Of a stretch of 47,552 nt of DNA, positions 32,468 through 41,557 are shown piece by piece. The notes beneath the pieces are model-generated. The model was not told where the DNA came from, did not search any database, and saw only the letters and a list, made by a program, of their open reading frames with translations. The stretch is from Chloroflexota bacterium (GTDB lineage Bacteria > Chloroflexota > Dehalococcoidia > SHYB01). Every line of letters begins with the position of its first letter. Within the stretch, counting starts at the first letter, position 1. Position numbers and translations under genes: made by a program. Location: assembly GCA_016875535.1 (NCBI GenBank), contig VGPF01000014.1, positions 1-47,552 on the forward strand, in the 5' to 3' direction.

Positions 32468-33252
32468 CAGCGCCCACCGCTTTCAGGGGCGGAGGCCCCG
32501 TTCGCATGGAGGAGGCCACCGAACTTTCGCTGGCGCCTGCCGTAGGCCTCCACCGCCTTGGCCGTCTCCGCCTCATCAAAATCAGGCCAGCAGACGGGGG
32601 AGGCGTAATACTCGGCGTAGGCCGATTGCCAGATGAGGAAGTTGCTCAGGCGCATCTCGCCGCCGGTGCGGATGATGAGGTCGGGATCGGGAAGGCCGCC
32701 GGTGTGCAGGCGGACGGCGATGGCTTCTTCCGTGACCTCGCCGGGGCGCAGGCCCTCCTGGAGCAGGCGGCGGACGGCCTCCACCAGCTCGGCGCGGCCG
32801 CCGTAATCCAGGGCCACGGTGAGGGTGATGCCGGTATTCTCCTTGGTCAGCTCCAGCGCCTGGTCTATTGCCTTTTGGAGGCTGGGCGGCAGGCGGTCCA
32901 TCCGCCCGATGTGCCTGATGCGGACGTTGTTCTTGTGGAGGGCCCTGGACTCCCTGCCGATGACCTGTCCCAGGAGCCGCCAGAGGCCCTTGACCTCTTC
33001 CGGCGGGCGCGTCCAGTTCTCCGTGGAGAAGGCGTAGATGGTGACATAGCGGACGCCCAGGCCATCGAAGGCTTTGAGGACGCGCCGGATGTTCTTGGTC
33101 CCGGCGCGGTGTCCTGCCAGGCGCGGCAGGCCGCGCTCCTGTGCCCAGCGCCCGTTGCCGTCCATGATGATGGCCACGTGGCGCGGGACGGCGCTGGAGC
33201 GGGCGCTCTGCTCTTCAGCCCGCTCTTGTGCGAACGATTGACGAGGGGGCAT
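32467..33252 (-). CDS. uppS: Isoprenyl transferase (undecaprenyl diphosphate synthase)
   Basis: The 261-residue cis-prenyltransferase has [56 protein letters not shown] and [20 protein letters not shown] with the final E in CWPDF. It elongates farnesyl diphosphate to the C55 lipid carrier for cell-wall synthesis. The N-terminal ~22 residues are extra and rich in Ala/Ser/Glu. Confidence 0.95.
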   Translation of the reverse strand: MPPRQSFAQERAEEQSARSSAVPRHVAIIMDGNGRWAQERGLPRLAGHRAGTKNIRRVLKAFDGLGVRYVTIYAFSTENWTRPPEEVKGLWRLLGQVIGRESRALHKNNVRIRHIGRMDRLPPSLQKAIDQALELTKENTGITLTVALDYGGRAELVEAVRRLLQEGLRPGEVTEEAIAVRLHTGGLPDPDLIIRTGGEMRLSNFLIWQSAYAEYYASPVCWPDFDEAETAKAVEAYGRRQRKFGGLLHANGASAPESGGR

Positions 33253-33256
33253 CCCC

Positions 33257-33814
33257 TCACACCCGCAGCACTTCTGCCTCTTTCGCGTCAGAGGCTTTTT
33301 GCGCCTTATCCGTAGAGGTGTCCGTGTGTTTCTGGAGCTGGGCTTCGGCGCGCTTCTGGTCGTCCTGGGAGATGCGCTTATCCTTCTCCAGGGCGCGCAG
33401 CTCTTCGATGGCGTCCCGGCGGACGTTGCGCACCGCGATCTTGGCCTCTTCCAGGCGGCGGTGGACCATCTTGACGATCTCCTTGCGCCGCTCCTCCGTG
33501 AGGGGCGGAACGGCCAGGCGGATGGTCATGCCGTCTATGTTCGGCGTGAGGCCGATGTTGGCCTTCTGGATGGCCTTTTCCACAGCGGAGACGGCACCCT
33601 TATCCCAGACCTGGATGGTGATGAGGCGGGCCTCCGGCGTGTTGATGGTGCCGAGCTGCTTCATGGGGGTCATGGTGCCGTAATAGTCCACCATGATGCC
33701 GTCCACCAGGCCGGCGCTGGCCCGGCCCGTGCGCATCCCGGCTAGGTCGCGCTCAAAGGCCTCGACGCTCTTCTTCATCTTGTCTTCCGCTTTGCGCAAT
33801 ACGTCCTGCGACAT
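33257..33814 (-). CDS. frr: Ribosome recycling factor
   Basis: The 185-residue product has the full RRF pattern: [55 protein letters not shown] and [19 protein letters not shown]. Together with EF-G it splits post-termination ribosomes. It follows pyrH with a 75-bp gap and ends 4 bp before uppS. Confidence 0.96.
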   Translation of the reverse strand: MSQDVLRKAEDKMKKSVEAFERDLAGMRTGRASAGLVDGIMVDYYGTMTPMKQLGTINTPEARLITIQVWDKGAVSAVEKAIQKANIGLTPNIDGMTIRLAVPPLTEERRKEIVKMVHRRLEEAKIAVRNVRRDAIEELRALEKDKRISQDDQKRAEAQLQKHTDTSTDKAQKASDAKEAEVLRV

Positions 33815-33889
33815 GATGGCTGCCTTTCGCCTTTGCGGCCGTTCGCCCGGTAGGGGTGACGGGGCCGCGATAGATTGCCTGTATTGTAC

Positions 33890-34606
33890 CTAGGAAATCA
33901 CCGTGCCGACGGATTCGCCCAGGAGCGCCCGCTGCACACCGGTGGGATCCTGGATATCAAAGACGACGATGGGGACCCTGTTGTCCATGCACATGGAGAG
34001 GGCTGTGCTGTCCATCACCTGCAGGCGGAGGTTGAGCGCCTCCAGGTAGCTGAGCTTGGCGAACTTCTTGGCGCCGGGGTTCTTGCGGGGGTCGGAATCG
34101 TAGACGCCGTCCACGCCGTTCTTGGCCATGAGGAGGACGTTGGCGCCGATCTCCGTGGCGCGCAGGGCGGCGGCGGTGTCCGTGGTCATGTAGGGGTTGC
34201 CGGTGCCGGAGGCAAAGATAAGGACGCGCCCCACTTCCAGGTGGCGCATGGCGCGGCGGTAGATGAAGGGCTCGGCGACGGCGTCTATGGGGATGGCCGT
34301 TTGGGTGCGGGTGACGACGCCGATCTTCTCCAGGGCGTCCTGGAGGGCGAGGGCGTTGATGACGGTGGCGAGCATGCCGGCGTAATCGGCGGTGGTGCGG
34401 TCCATGCCGAGCTTGGCGGCTTCGGCGCCGCGCCAGATGTTGCCGCCGCCGACGACCACGCCCATCTCCACGCCCAGATCGCGGGCCTGTTTGACGTGGT
34501 TGGCCACGAAGCGAAGGGTGGTGAGATCAATGCCGGAACCGCCCTCGCCTTTGAGGGCTTCACCGCTCAGCTTGAGCACGGCGCGCTTGTACCGTGGCTC
34601 CGGCAT
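33890..34606 (-). CDS. pyrH: UMP kinase
   Basis: The 238-residue amino-acid-kinase-fold enzyme has [75 protein letters not shown] and [20 protein letters not shown]. It phosphorylates UMP. The position between tsf and frr is conserved in bacteria. Confidence 0.96.
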   Translation of the reverse strand: MPEPRYKRAVLKLSGEALKGEGGSGIDLTTLRFVANHVKQARDLGVEMGVVVGGGNIWRGAEAAKLGMDRTTADYAGMLATVINALALQDALEKIGVVTRTQTAIPIDAVAEPFIYRRAMRHLEVGRVLIFASGTGNPYMTTDTAAALRATEIGANVLLMAKNGVDGVYDSDPRKNPGAKKFAKLSYLEALNLRLQVMDSTALSMCMDNRVPIVVFDIQDPTGVQRALLGESVGTVIS

Positions 34607-34640
34607 GGCTCACCCCTCGCCGGCCTTGGTCCGGCCGGGT

Positions 34641-35153
34641 CTAGCCGCCCAGTTCGAAGCGGACGAATCTGCGGACGCGGATGTTTTCGCCGACCTTGCC
34701 GATGAGCTCGGCCAGGAGGTCTTTGATGGTGCGGGTAGGCTCGCGGATGAAGGGCTGGTGGAGGAGGCTGACCTCGGCCAGGGGGCCTTCGGGCTTCTCG
34801 GGAAGGTCGCCATCGCCGATGTACTTGGGGTTCATGGCGGCGATCTGCATGGCGACGTTGTGGGCCAGGGCCTTGAACTCTTCCGTGCGGGCCACGAAGT
34901 CAGTCTCGCAGCTGAGCTCGATCAGAACGCCGATGCGGCTGCCCTGGTGGACATAGGAGGCGACGACGCCCTGCCCGCCTGCGCCGGCCTTTTTGGCGGC
35001 GAGTGCGTTGCCCTTGGCGATGCCCTTCTTGCGGAGGGCTTCGACGGCCTCTTCGATTTTGCCTTTGGCCTCTTCGAGGGCGTTCTTGCACTCGACGACG
35101 CCTGCGCCGGTGCGCTCGCGGACAGCTTTAACTGCTTCTGCGCTGACAGCCAC
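34641..35153 (-). CDS. tsf: Elongation factor Ts (short form)
   Basis: The 170-residue product shows VKAVRERTGAGVVECKNALE (the TRxxTGAGxxxCKxAL motif), AKGNALAAKKAG, and LIELSCETDFVARTEEF. It exchanges GDP for GTP on EF-Tu. It is the short form lacking the long coiled coil of the E. coli protein, as in many Gram-positive and Chloroflexota bacteria. It lies 26 bp after rpsB. Confidence 0.96.
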   Translation of the reverse strand: MAVSAEAVKAVRERTGAGVVECKNALEEAKGKIEEAVEALRKKGIAKGNALAAKKAGAGGQGVVASYVHQGSRIGVLIELSCETDFVARTEEFKALAHNVAMQIAAMNPKYIGDGDLPEKPEGPLAEVSLLHQPFIREPTRTIKDLLAELIGKVGENIRVRRFVRFELGG

Positions 35154-35179
35154 GGGGGACTCCTGTGCTACGGACCCGG

Positions 35180-35983
35180 CTAGGACTTGGCGGACGCGGC
35201 GGCTTCGGCCTTGGCGCCCTCGGCGGCCTTGACCTCTTCGATGAGGCGCTGCTGGCGGAGGGTGTTGCCTTCCAGGACCGCATCGGCGATCTTGCCGGTC
35301 ATGAGGCGGACGGAGCGGATCGCGTCGTCGTTGCCGGGGATGGGGTGGTCAATGAAGTTGGGGTCGCAATCGGTATCGTTGATGGCCACGATGGGGACCT
35401 TCATGCGGCGGGCCTCGGCGATGGCGATGGCTTCCTTGCCGGGGTCCACGACGAAGAGGGCATCGGGCAGCTTCTTGAGGGCCTTGATGCCGCTTAGGTG
35501 GTGGTTGAGCTTCGCGAGCTCTTCTTCCAGCTTGAGGGCGTCCTTCTTGGAGTAGCGGGCGAATTCGCCCTTGGCCTTCTGCTGTTCCAGCTGTTCGAGG
35601 TAGGTGATGCGCAGGGCAATGGTGGCGTAGTTGGTGAGGGTGCCGCCGAGCCAGCGCTGGCTGACGAAGGGCATGCCGCAGCGCTTGGCTTCCGACTCCA
35701 CGGCCTCCTGGGCCTGCTTCTTGGTGCCGACGAAGAGGATGACGCCGCCATTGGCGACGGTGGTCTTCACATAGTCGTAGGCCTTAGCGAGGAGGCCGAC
35801 GGTCTGCTGGAGGTCAATGATGTGGATGCCGTTGCGCTGGGTGAAGATGTACTGCTTCATCTTGGGGTTCCAGCGGCGGGTCTTGTGCCCGAAGTGGACG
35901 CCGGTTTCCAAGAGGAGCTTCATGCTGACCAGCTCTTGGGTGTTGCTGTTGCCCTGCTGTTTCTGTTCTAACGCTTGCTGCAT
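35180..35983 (-). CDS. rpsB: 30S ribosomal protein S2
   Basis: The 267-residue product starts [20 protein letters not shown]. It has [49 protein letters not shown] and [20 protein letters not shown]. The ATG at 35983 follows GGGAGGGG; upstream in-frame starts run into non-coding sequence. The Ala/Lys-rich tail is usual. It is the first gene of the operon ending at rseP. Confidence 0.96.
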   Translation of the reverse strand: MQQALEQKQQGNSNTQELVSMKLLLETGVHFGHKTRRWNPKMKQYIFTQRNGIHIIDLQQTVGLLAKAYDYVKTTVANGGVILFVGTKKQAQEAVESEAKRCGMPFVSQRWLGGTLTNYATIALRITYLEQLEQQKAKGEFARYSKKDALKLEEELAKLNHHLSGIKALKKLPDALFVVDPGKEAIAIAEARRMKVPIVAINDTDCDPNFIDHPIPGNDDAIRSVRLMTGKIADAVLEGNTLRQQRLIEEVKAAEGAKAEAAASAKS

Positions 35984-36044
35984 ACCCCTCCCAATTCGAA
36001 AAAGACGCGCAGAAAGGCCACGGTCGAAGATGAGTGCGACGGAA

Positions 36045-36073
36045 ATCGTACCACAAAGGGAACAGAGGGGCAA
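36045..36073 (-). promoter_or_regulatory. Candidate promoter of the rpsB-rseP operon
   Basis: On the minus strand TTGCCC (36073-36068) and TACGAT (36050-36045) are 17 bases apart, about 60 bases ahead of the rpsB start. Each box matches the consensus at four of six positions. Confidence 0.45.
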
Positions 36074-36311
36074 CCGGAGGAGGGTGAAGGCACAGGGAGC
36101 GAGGAGGGAGTATTCATCCACTGAGCACACTGAACGCACTGAAAGGAGCAGGAAATGCACTCGGGGACTTTCACGGATGGAGACGGATTTTGAATGGCCT
36201 GGAGCTGCTAGGCAGGGTAGAACTTGTGAGGAACGGCGCAGAGGAATAGAGCGGGCACAGGAAATTGACCTGGTGGAGGACGTACCCTATATTGGCAGCA
36301 CAGGGATCCCT

Positions 36312-36524
36312 ATGACTAGCGTACAGCGACTTGTGAAGGAGCTCCGGGGGCTTTCCCGCAACGAGCGGAAGAGCCTGCGCCGGTGGTTCGAGCGTTTCGA
36401 CGCCGCGGCCTGGGATGCGGAGTTCGAAGCGGACGCCAAAAGAGGAAGGCTCGACCGGCTTGCCGAGCGGGCGCTGCGAGAGCACGGGGCGGGCAAATCG
36501 AAGGCGCTTTGCAGCCGAGTATGA
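36312..36524 (+). CDS. Small antitoxin-like protein, apparently orphan
   Basis: The 70-residue product MTSVQRLVKELRGLSRNERK ... WFERFDAAAWDAEFEADAKR ... LAERALREHGAGKSK follows the pattern of a common group of short antitoxin-like proteins that precede RelE-type toxins (helical start, WFxxFDAxAWDxQxExDxxxGKLDxLAExAL, then a short tail). The last six residues differ from the usual ending. A second frame overlapping the end reads RRFAAEYDRLVG before a stop. No toxin gene follows, so this is an orphan or the remains of a toxin-antitoxin pair. Confidence 0.55.
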   Translation: MTSVQRLVKELRGLSRNERKSLRRWFERFDAAAWDAEFEADAKRGRLDRLAERALREHGAGKSKALCSRV

Positions 36525-36751
36525 CCGGCTGGTGGGATAGGTGGAGGGCGCTCGATTAGAGAGAACGGGAGCGTTTGTCCAGGTGTGTAACATGCTTTGG
36601 GTGCGACACGCGGGGTGACGCGCCAGGTACGCCGAACGGGTGATCGTTGGACGTGGCAATGGGAAGGGCAGAGAGGGCGGGAAAAACGGTCGCGTGGACG
36701 GCAGAGGGGTCTCCGCTAGGCAGGAGAGCAGGCACCCTCCACATCATGTAA

Positions 36752-37248
36752 CGGGCCTTCGGCGACGAGGCGCGTCAGGCCCGGATAGTCCCGATGGCTC
36801 GGGCGAGTACTCCTTTTTCAGGCGTTCGGAACGCCCGGTGTGCGGCCGCCGCAAGAGGAGTGATGTCTCCGGTGAGAGGCGGGCCGAGCGGTGGCGTGGG
36901 CCGGCGGCATTCCCAGCAAGGGCGCCCTTCCGGCGCCGTTGCCCTCTCTGCCGACAGGGAGCGGAGACCTATCCCATGCGGTATGCCGAAGCGGCAGGGG
37001 CCGGATGGAAGGAAGGCCCGGAGTCCATGCCGGGCTTGCGAGACGATGCCGGCATCGGCGACCACCGAAGGTCCCGGCATCCCAAAGGGTCCGCGACGCC
37101 ACGGTCCGCTCAGGGCGTTGGGGGTGTGCCCAAGGCTTGACTCCCGCGCGTTCGCCTTCTGCCGAACCGCACCGGAAGCGGTCCGGCATTGGGGCGAGTG
37201 CGGGGAGCTGACGGAGGCGGCCGGGCGCGGGCCCTGTGCCGAAGGCCG
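36752..37248 (-). ncRNA. Candidate large structured RNA (unknown family)
   Basis: About 500 bp are packed with nested inverted repeats. The main stems are 36752-36758/36777-36783; 36809-36817/36853-36861 around a GGCGTT/AACGCC hairpin; 36865-36871/36962-36968 around 36921-36937; 37027-37034/37073-37080 around the 14-base palindrome 37044-37057; and a long interrupted hairpin 37141-37207 of about 22 pairs in four helices. CGGCC/GGCCG (37218/37244) adds a further stem. No tmRNA, RNase P, SRP, or group I/II intron signature is seen. The minus strand is chosen because a LexA-type promoter at 37346-37377 reads into it. A 177-codon minus-strand frame (36775-37308, with GAGGTG ahead of its ATG) also spans the region, so a protein is the alternative. 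Confidence 0.4.
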
Positions 37249-37345
37249 TCCACGCGACGCCCAAACGGAGGTGAGTCTTGCACAGCGCCTATGCACCGGG
37301 CTCGGCATCCTTCACCTCGTTTGTCCTTGCAACAGCCTACACATC

Positions 37346-37377
37346 AATATACACACGAACATCTGTTCGCATGTCAA
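37346..37377 (-). promoter_or_regulatory. LexA (SOS) box within a leftward promoter
   Basis: CGAACATCTGTTCG (37356-37369) is a perfect match to the Gram-positive type SOS box CGAAC-N4-GTTCG. On the minus strand it lies between a consensus TTGACA (37377-37372) and TATATT (37351-37346), spaced 20 bases; TGTATA overlapping it would give 18. LexA bound there would block the promoter. The expected transcript starts near 37338 and runs into the structured region. Confidence 0.65.
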
Positions 37378-37577
37378 AGGGGTGGGGGCGAACGAAGGGC
37401 CTGTTGGGTAAATCCCTTGGGGGAGTATGCTTGAGGATGTCGTGCTCCACCTTAATATTTGGATAGGCCATAAGGAACATACGAGGAAGACCAGCTAGCT
37501 CTCGAAGATGGCTGCCGTGCTTGTTGGATACGGAGCGCTGCGGCCCACTTCTCTGCTCTCGCAGGGAGAGGTCTCCC

Positions 37578-38315
37578 CTACCCCACCCACCGCACACTCG
37601 CGCCCCAGCGTTGGGCATGCTCTTGCGCCAATTGCTCGTACCGCGCCCTGTACGCGGACGAGCCGATCGCCTCCGTCGTCATGATCAGCGCATCTTCCTT
37701 GTTGTCCGTGTAATAGCCCTTGCGCACCCCGGCCGCCTGGTAGCCGTACTTCTTATACAACCCCTGCGCCGCCTGGTTGGAGACCCGCACCTCCAGCGTC
37801 ATCACGTGCGCCCCACGCTGGAACGAAACCTCCAGCGCCGCCAGCAGCAACAGCTCGCCGATCCCGTGCCGCCGGTGCTCATCCCGCACGCCGATCACCG
37901 TGATATGCGCCTCATCCACCATAAACCAAACCCCAACAAAACCCACAATCTTCTGTCGCTGGTCCTCCGGCGGCGGCTCCGGCTGGCTAAAGACCCCCTT
38001 CACCAGCTGCAGCAGGCCACCCTTGGCGGGCTCTTCAGGCGCGGGCGCATGGTCGAAGGCGTGAGCCTCGGCCAGGGCATTCTTGGGGTCCGCCGCCTCG
38101 CACGCCACCAGATATACGGCTGAACGATTCTTGAGTTCCTTTTTGAACGGCGTCGCGATCCAGCCGGCCGGAAAACAGGCGCGCTCCACGGCTGAGGTCT
38201 GGGGGATGTCTTCCATCCGCATGGGCCTCACGAAAAAGCCCATCGGCGGGGCGGGGGAGCCGTAGGTGGAGATGGCCCTATCCATAAGAGGTGCTACAGA
38301 TTCGGATTCTAGCAC
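37578..38315 (-). CDS. rimI: Ribosomal protein S18-alanine N-acetyltransferase (GNAT family)
   Basis: The 245-residue product has the GNAT core: IVGFVGVWFMVDEAHITVIG, VRDEHRRHGIGELLLLAALE (acetyl-CoA loop R/Q-x-x-G-x-G/A), and LEVRVSNQAAQGLYKKYGYQ with the RimI-type VRxSN and YKKxGF pattern. An insert of about 40 residues (AFDHAPAPEEPAKGG ... PEPPPEDQ) sits between the second and third strands. Specificity for S18 is by similarity only. It diverges from the sigma factor gene. Confidence 0.8.
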   Translation of the reverse strand: MLESESVAPLMDRAISTYGSPAPPMGFFVRPMRMEDIPQTSAVERACFPAGWIATPFKKELKNRSAVYLVACEAADPKNALAEAHAFDHAPAPEEPAKGGLLQLVKGVFSQPEPPPEDQRQKIVGFVGVWFMVDEAHITVIGVRDEHRRHGIGELLLLAALEVSFQRGAHVMTLEVRVSNQAAQGLYKKYGYQAAGVRKGYYTDNKEDALIMTTEAIGSSAYRARYEQLAQEHAQRWGASVRWVG

Positions 38316-38366
38316 ACCCCCCCTCCAGGCCGCTATCCTTGGCTACTCTGGTGCGTTACTATTGGT

Positions 38367-38996
38367 GTGAGCGACGAGACGACCGCAACCCGCCATCTCC
38401 CACAGGCCGCTTGGGCTAATCCAGGGGGCGCCAGTTTGGGCATTGAAGAGAGCCTCGTCCTTGAGGTTCAACGCGGCGACCTGAACGCCTTCAGCGGCAT
38501 CTACGAAGCCTACTACGACCGGGTCTTCCGCTACATCCTCGTCCGCCTCAACAACCAGGCCGAAGCCGAAGACCTCGCCTCCGAAGTCTTCCTGAAGGCC
38601 TTCGAAGCCGTCCGTGATTTCAAGCTCAAGGGCGTCCCCTTCGCCGCATGGCTCTTTCGCATCGCCCACAACCTCGTCATTGACCACGTCCGCCGCCGCA
38701 ACAAGCGCCCCACGACGGAGCTCGATGAAAGGCTCCCCCTCACTCAAGACTCGCCCGATGAGCTGGTGGAACTGGGCCTGACCTCCGACGACGTGAAGAA
38801 GGCCATGACCGTGCTGACCGATTCCCAACGCCAGGTCATCGCCCTCCGCTTCGGCGCCGGCCTCTCCCTGATCGAAACGGCCAACGCCACAGGCAAGAAA
38901 GAGGGCGCCATCAAGGCGATGCAGCACAGCGCCATCCAAGCCCTTCGCCGCGCCATGGCGAAGCGAGGGCACGATGTCCCGGGTATCGAGAAGTAG
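38367..38996 (+). CDS. RNA polymerase sigma-70-family (ECF-type) sigma factor
   Basis: The 209-residue product has region 2 (FSGIYEAYYDRVFRYILVRL, EDLASEVFLKAFEAV, GVPFAAWLFRIAHNLVIDHV) and region 4 (AMTVLTDSQRQVIALRFGAG, TGKKEGAIKAMQHSAIQALR). The linker RRRNKRPTTELDERL is typical of the group often paired with DUF5667 proteins. GTG is the start. The next gene overlaps its end, and encodes such a membrane protein, so the pair probably forms a signalling unit that controls the surface genes downstream. Confidence 0.88.
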   Translation: MSDETTATRHLPQAAWANPGGASLGIEESLVLEVQRGDLNAFSGIYEAYYDRVFRYILVRLNNQAEAEDLASEVFLKAFEAVRDFKLKGVPFAAWLFRIAHNLVIDHVRRRNKRPTTELDERLPLTQDSPDELVELGLTSDDVKKAMTVLTDSQRQVIALRFGAGLSLIETANATGKKEGAIKAMQHSAIQALRRAMAKRGHDVPGIEK

Positions 38997-41409
38997 ACGC
39001 GCCATGTTCGCCCTACCGCACAAGAAAGCGCGCCAAGAGGCCCTCGAAGGTTCCCTTGCCAGGCTTCAGCAAGGGGCCAAGATCGAGGAGTGCCTGGCCG
39101 CCTACCCCGCCCACGCCGCTCACCTGCGCCCCCTCCTGGCAACCGCCCGGATGATGCAGGCCCTCGCCTCCGCCGCGCCTTCGCCCCAGGCCAAGGCCTT
39201 CGGCAAGGCGCAGCTCCAGCAGGCCATCCAGGCCCGCCTGGCGGCACAGCCCGCCGCCCCTGCCGGCGCGCCCACCGAGGCGGAACTGGAGCACGTCCTG
39301 AACACCTGCCTGGAGCGCATGCGCCTGGGCGAGACGATGGAGCGCTGCCTGACCGATTACCCCTCCTTCGCCGCGGCCCTGCGGCCGCTCTTGTCGGTCG
39401 CCATCGCCACGCGGAGCATCGCCGGCGCCCAGCCGCGCCCGGAGGCCAAGGCCCTGGGCAAGGCGCGCCTCCAGGCCGCCATCAATGCCAAGCTCGCCCA
39501 GGCCGCCGCCGCGAACACGGCCCCTGAGGCCGAGTTCGATACGATCCTGAACACCTGCCTGGAACGCCTGGGCAAGGGCGCCACGGTGGAGGCCTGCCTG
39601 GCCTCCTACCCCCGGCACGCCGAGCGCCTGCGCCCGCTCCTCCAGACGGCCCTTGCCGCCCAGGCCACCTATCGCGTCAAGCCCGATCAAAAGGCCAAGG
39701 CCGCGGGCCGCGCCAAGCTGCGGCAATCCGCCGCCCACGGTTCCGGCGGCGGCATCTGGCGCATCCCAACGGCCCTCATGCCTCTGCGGGCCTGGGGCGC
39801 CAGCGCCGCCGTCCTCGTCATCCTCTTCGGCGGCTACGGCGTCGTCCACGCCTCGGGAGATGCCAAGCCCCGCGGCGTCCTTTACCCGGTGAAGCGCACG
39901 GTGGAAGACCTCCAGGAGCGCGCCCCCTTCCGCTCCGATGACAGCAAGGCCAAGCTGGCCGCCCAGTTCGCGGAGCGGCGCACGGAGGAGATCGCCTACC
40001 TGGCGGAGCGGGGCGAAAGCGCCAAGATCCCCGCCTTGACGGAGGACCTGAACCGCCAGGTGGAGCGCTTCGCCCACTTTGAGACCAAAGGCGCGCAGAA
40101 AGAGGTCCAGCGCCTCCAGGCCAGGATCGAATCGCGCCTGCCGCAGGAGAGCGCCTCTCTGCCCATCGCCGCCGGCGAGCCTCCCGCGGCGCCGCCTGCT
40201 GCCACACGCCCCGCGATCGCCGCCGGCGAGACGCCGGCGGCCACGCCGAGAGCCACTCGCCCCGCAGCCGCCGCGACCCCTGAGCCAACGCGAGTTCCGC
40301 CCACCCGGGAGCAGACGCGCCCGCCCATCGCCACGGACGGCCCTCGCCCGCCGCTCGTCTTGAGCGAAGGCGAAGCCAAGAAGATTGACGCCCAGCGCCA
40401 GAACCTGGAGCAGAACAAGGCCAGGCTCACGGAGCAGTATCAGAAGACCGTGGCGAAGCTGGAAGAGGCGAAGAAGATGGCCCCGCCGGAGCAGGCCGCC
40501 CGCTTCGACGAGACGCTCGCCACGCTGGAGGCGCGCCACAACAATGAGATCGCGAAGCTGGACGAAGGCCTTTCCAAGCTCGCCGCTCTAGAGTCGAACC
40601 CGTCCATCGTCCGCCCGCAAACGCCCTCGCCCACGCCCGGCGTGACCCGCCCCGCCTTGCAGACGCCTGCAACACGCCCGCCCACGCGTATCCCGGAGAC
40701 CCGTCCGGCTACACGTCCAGTTGAGACGAAGGCTCCCACACAGGTACCAGCCACCCGCCCAATAGAGACCAAGCCGCCGACTCAGGTCCCGGCTACTCGT
40801 CCGGCAACGCTGCCGCCTACCCGTGTCCCGGAGACTCGGCCTGCGGAGACCAAGCCGCCGACGCGCATCCCAGAAACCAGGCCTGCGACGCAGCCTGCCT
40901 CCCTCACCGTCCCGCCAACGCGCGTGCTGGAGACCAGACCCGCCACCCAGCCACCGACGCTTCCTCCCACCTTGCCCTCCACTCGCCCGCCGGAGACGCG
41001 GCCTCCTACACAGCCTCCCACGTCCACTCCACCGCCTACGCGCCCACCCACGGAGCCGCCCAAGACGCCGACTCCTGCGCCGACAAAGCCTCCTGACAGC
41101 ACGCCGCCGCCTACTTCGGCGGCGCGCACTCCCGTCTCCCTAGAAACTCCGGCAGGGGCAACGTCGGAGCTTCGCACGTCTGCGCCCCAGACGCAGCAGC
41201 CCACCCAACCGCCAACGCGAAGGCCGGAAGAGACGCGTCCGCCCACCCGAGCGCCGACCCAGGCTCCCACTCGCCGCCCCGAAGAGACCCGCCCGCCCAC
41301 TCAGCCACCGCCGACACGGCAACCGGAGCCGACACGCCCCGCGCCGACAGCCGCAGGCAACCAGGGGAACCCCAACCGGCAACCTGAGCCGACTTCGGCG
41401 CGTCGCTAG
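38974..41409 (+). CDS. DUF5667-type membrane protein with triplicated N-terminus and Pro/Thr-rich tail
   Basis: The 811-residue product has three N-terminal repeats of about 70 residues (roughly 22-90, 105-178 and 188-250). Each reads LxxCLxRxxxGxxxExCLxxYPxxAxxLRPLL followed by GKAxLQxAI. One membrane helix follows (about 271-292), then a DUF5667-like extracellular region starting LYPVKRTVEDLQERAPFRSD. A charged coiled coil (KKIDAQRQNLEQNKARLTEQ) precedes a tail of some 260 residues made of PPTRxPETRPA-type units. It overlaps the sigma gene by 23 bases; an ATG at 39004 is an alternative start. The cytoplasmic repeats could hold the sigma factor, making this an anti-sigma factor sensing the cell surface. 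Confidence 0.75.
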   Translation: MSRVSRSRRAMFALPHKKARQEALEGSLARLQQGAKIEECLAAYPAHAAHLRPLLATARMMQALASAAPSPQAKAFGKAQLQQAIQARLAAQPAAPAGAPTEAELEHVLNTCLERMRLGETMERCLTDYPSFAAALRPLLSVAIATRSIAGAQPRPEAKALGKARLQAAINAKLAQAAAANTAPEAEFDTILNTCLERLGKGATVEACLASYPRHAERLRPLLQTALAAQATYRVKPDQKAKAAGRAKLRQSAAHGSGGGIWRIPTALMPLRAWGASAAVLVILFGGYGVVHASGDAKPRGVLYPVKRTVEDLQERAPFRSDDSKAKLAAQFAERRTEEIAYLAERGESAKIPALTEDLNRQVERFAHFETKGAQKEVQRLQARIESRLPQESASLPIAAGEPPAAPPAATRPAIAAGETPAATPRATRPAAAATPEPTRVPPTREQTRPPIATDGPRPPLVLSEGEAKKIDAQRQNLEQNKARLTEQYQKTVAKLEEAKKMAPPEQAARFDETLATLEARHNNEIAKLDEGLSKLAALESNPSIVRPQTPSPTPGVTRPALQTPATRPPTRIPETRPATRPVETKAPTQVPATRPIETKPPTQVPATRPATLPPTRVPETRPAETKPPTRIPETRPATQPASLTVPPTRVLETRPATQPPTLPPTLPSTRPPETRPPTQPPTSTPPPTRPPTEPPKTPTPAPTKPPDSTPPPTSAARTPVSLETPAGATSELRTSAPQTQQPTQPPTRRPEETRPPTRAPTQAPTRRPEETRPPTQPPPTRQPEPTRPAPTAAGNQGNPNRQPEPTSARR

Positions 41410-41557
41410 TCGCTTGCTCTCAGAGCGGTTCGCCTGACCACCCCTGTTCATCCAGCCGCGCTTGTTACCGTTCCGTTACCGACCTATTCCCACTTCATAC
41501 CCGCACGAAGCCTTGCCGAAAAGAGCGGTGGGCTAGAATGGAAGTGGTGCAAAAGAT

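Noticed and set aside
35984-36160. N-terminal extension of ribosomal protein S2
   Set aside because: The in-frame upstream codons cross the promoter region and lack family similarity, while ATG 35983 has a strong ribosome site.
36573-36640. TGTCCAGGTGTGTAACATGC as a possible IS end
   Set aside because: It resembles ends of some insertion sequences by eye only; no transposase, matching inverted repeat or target duplication is present nearby.
36794-37411. 205-codon plus-strand frame over the structured region
   Set aside because: No ribosome site or promoter on that strand, no family, and the clear promoter reads the other way.
39013-40539. 508-codon minus-strand frame opposite the DUF5667-type gene
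   Set aside because: Gly/Arg/Leu-rich low-complexity product mirrored from the Ala/Pro-rich sense protein; no ribosome site or family.
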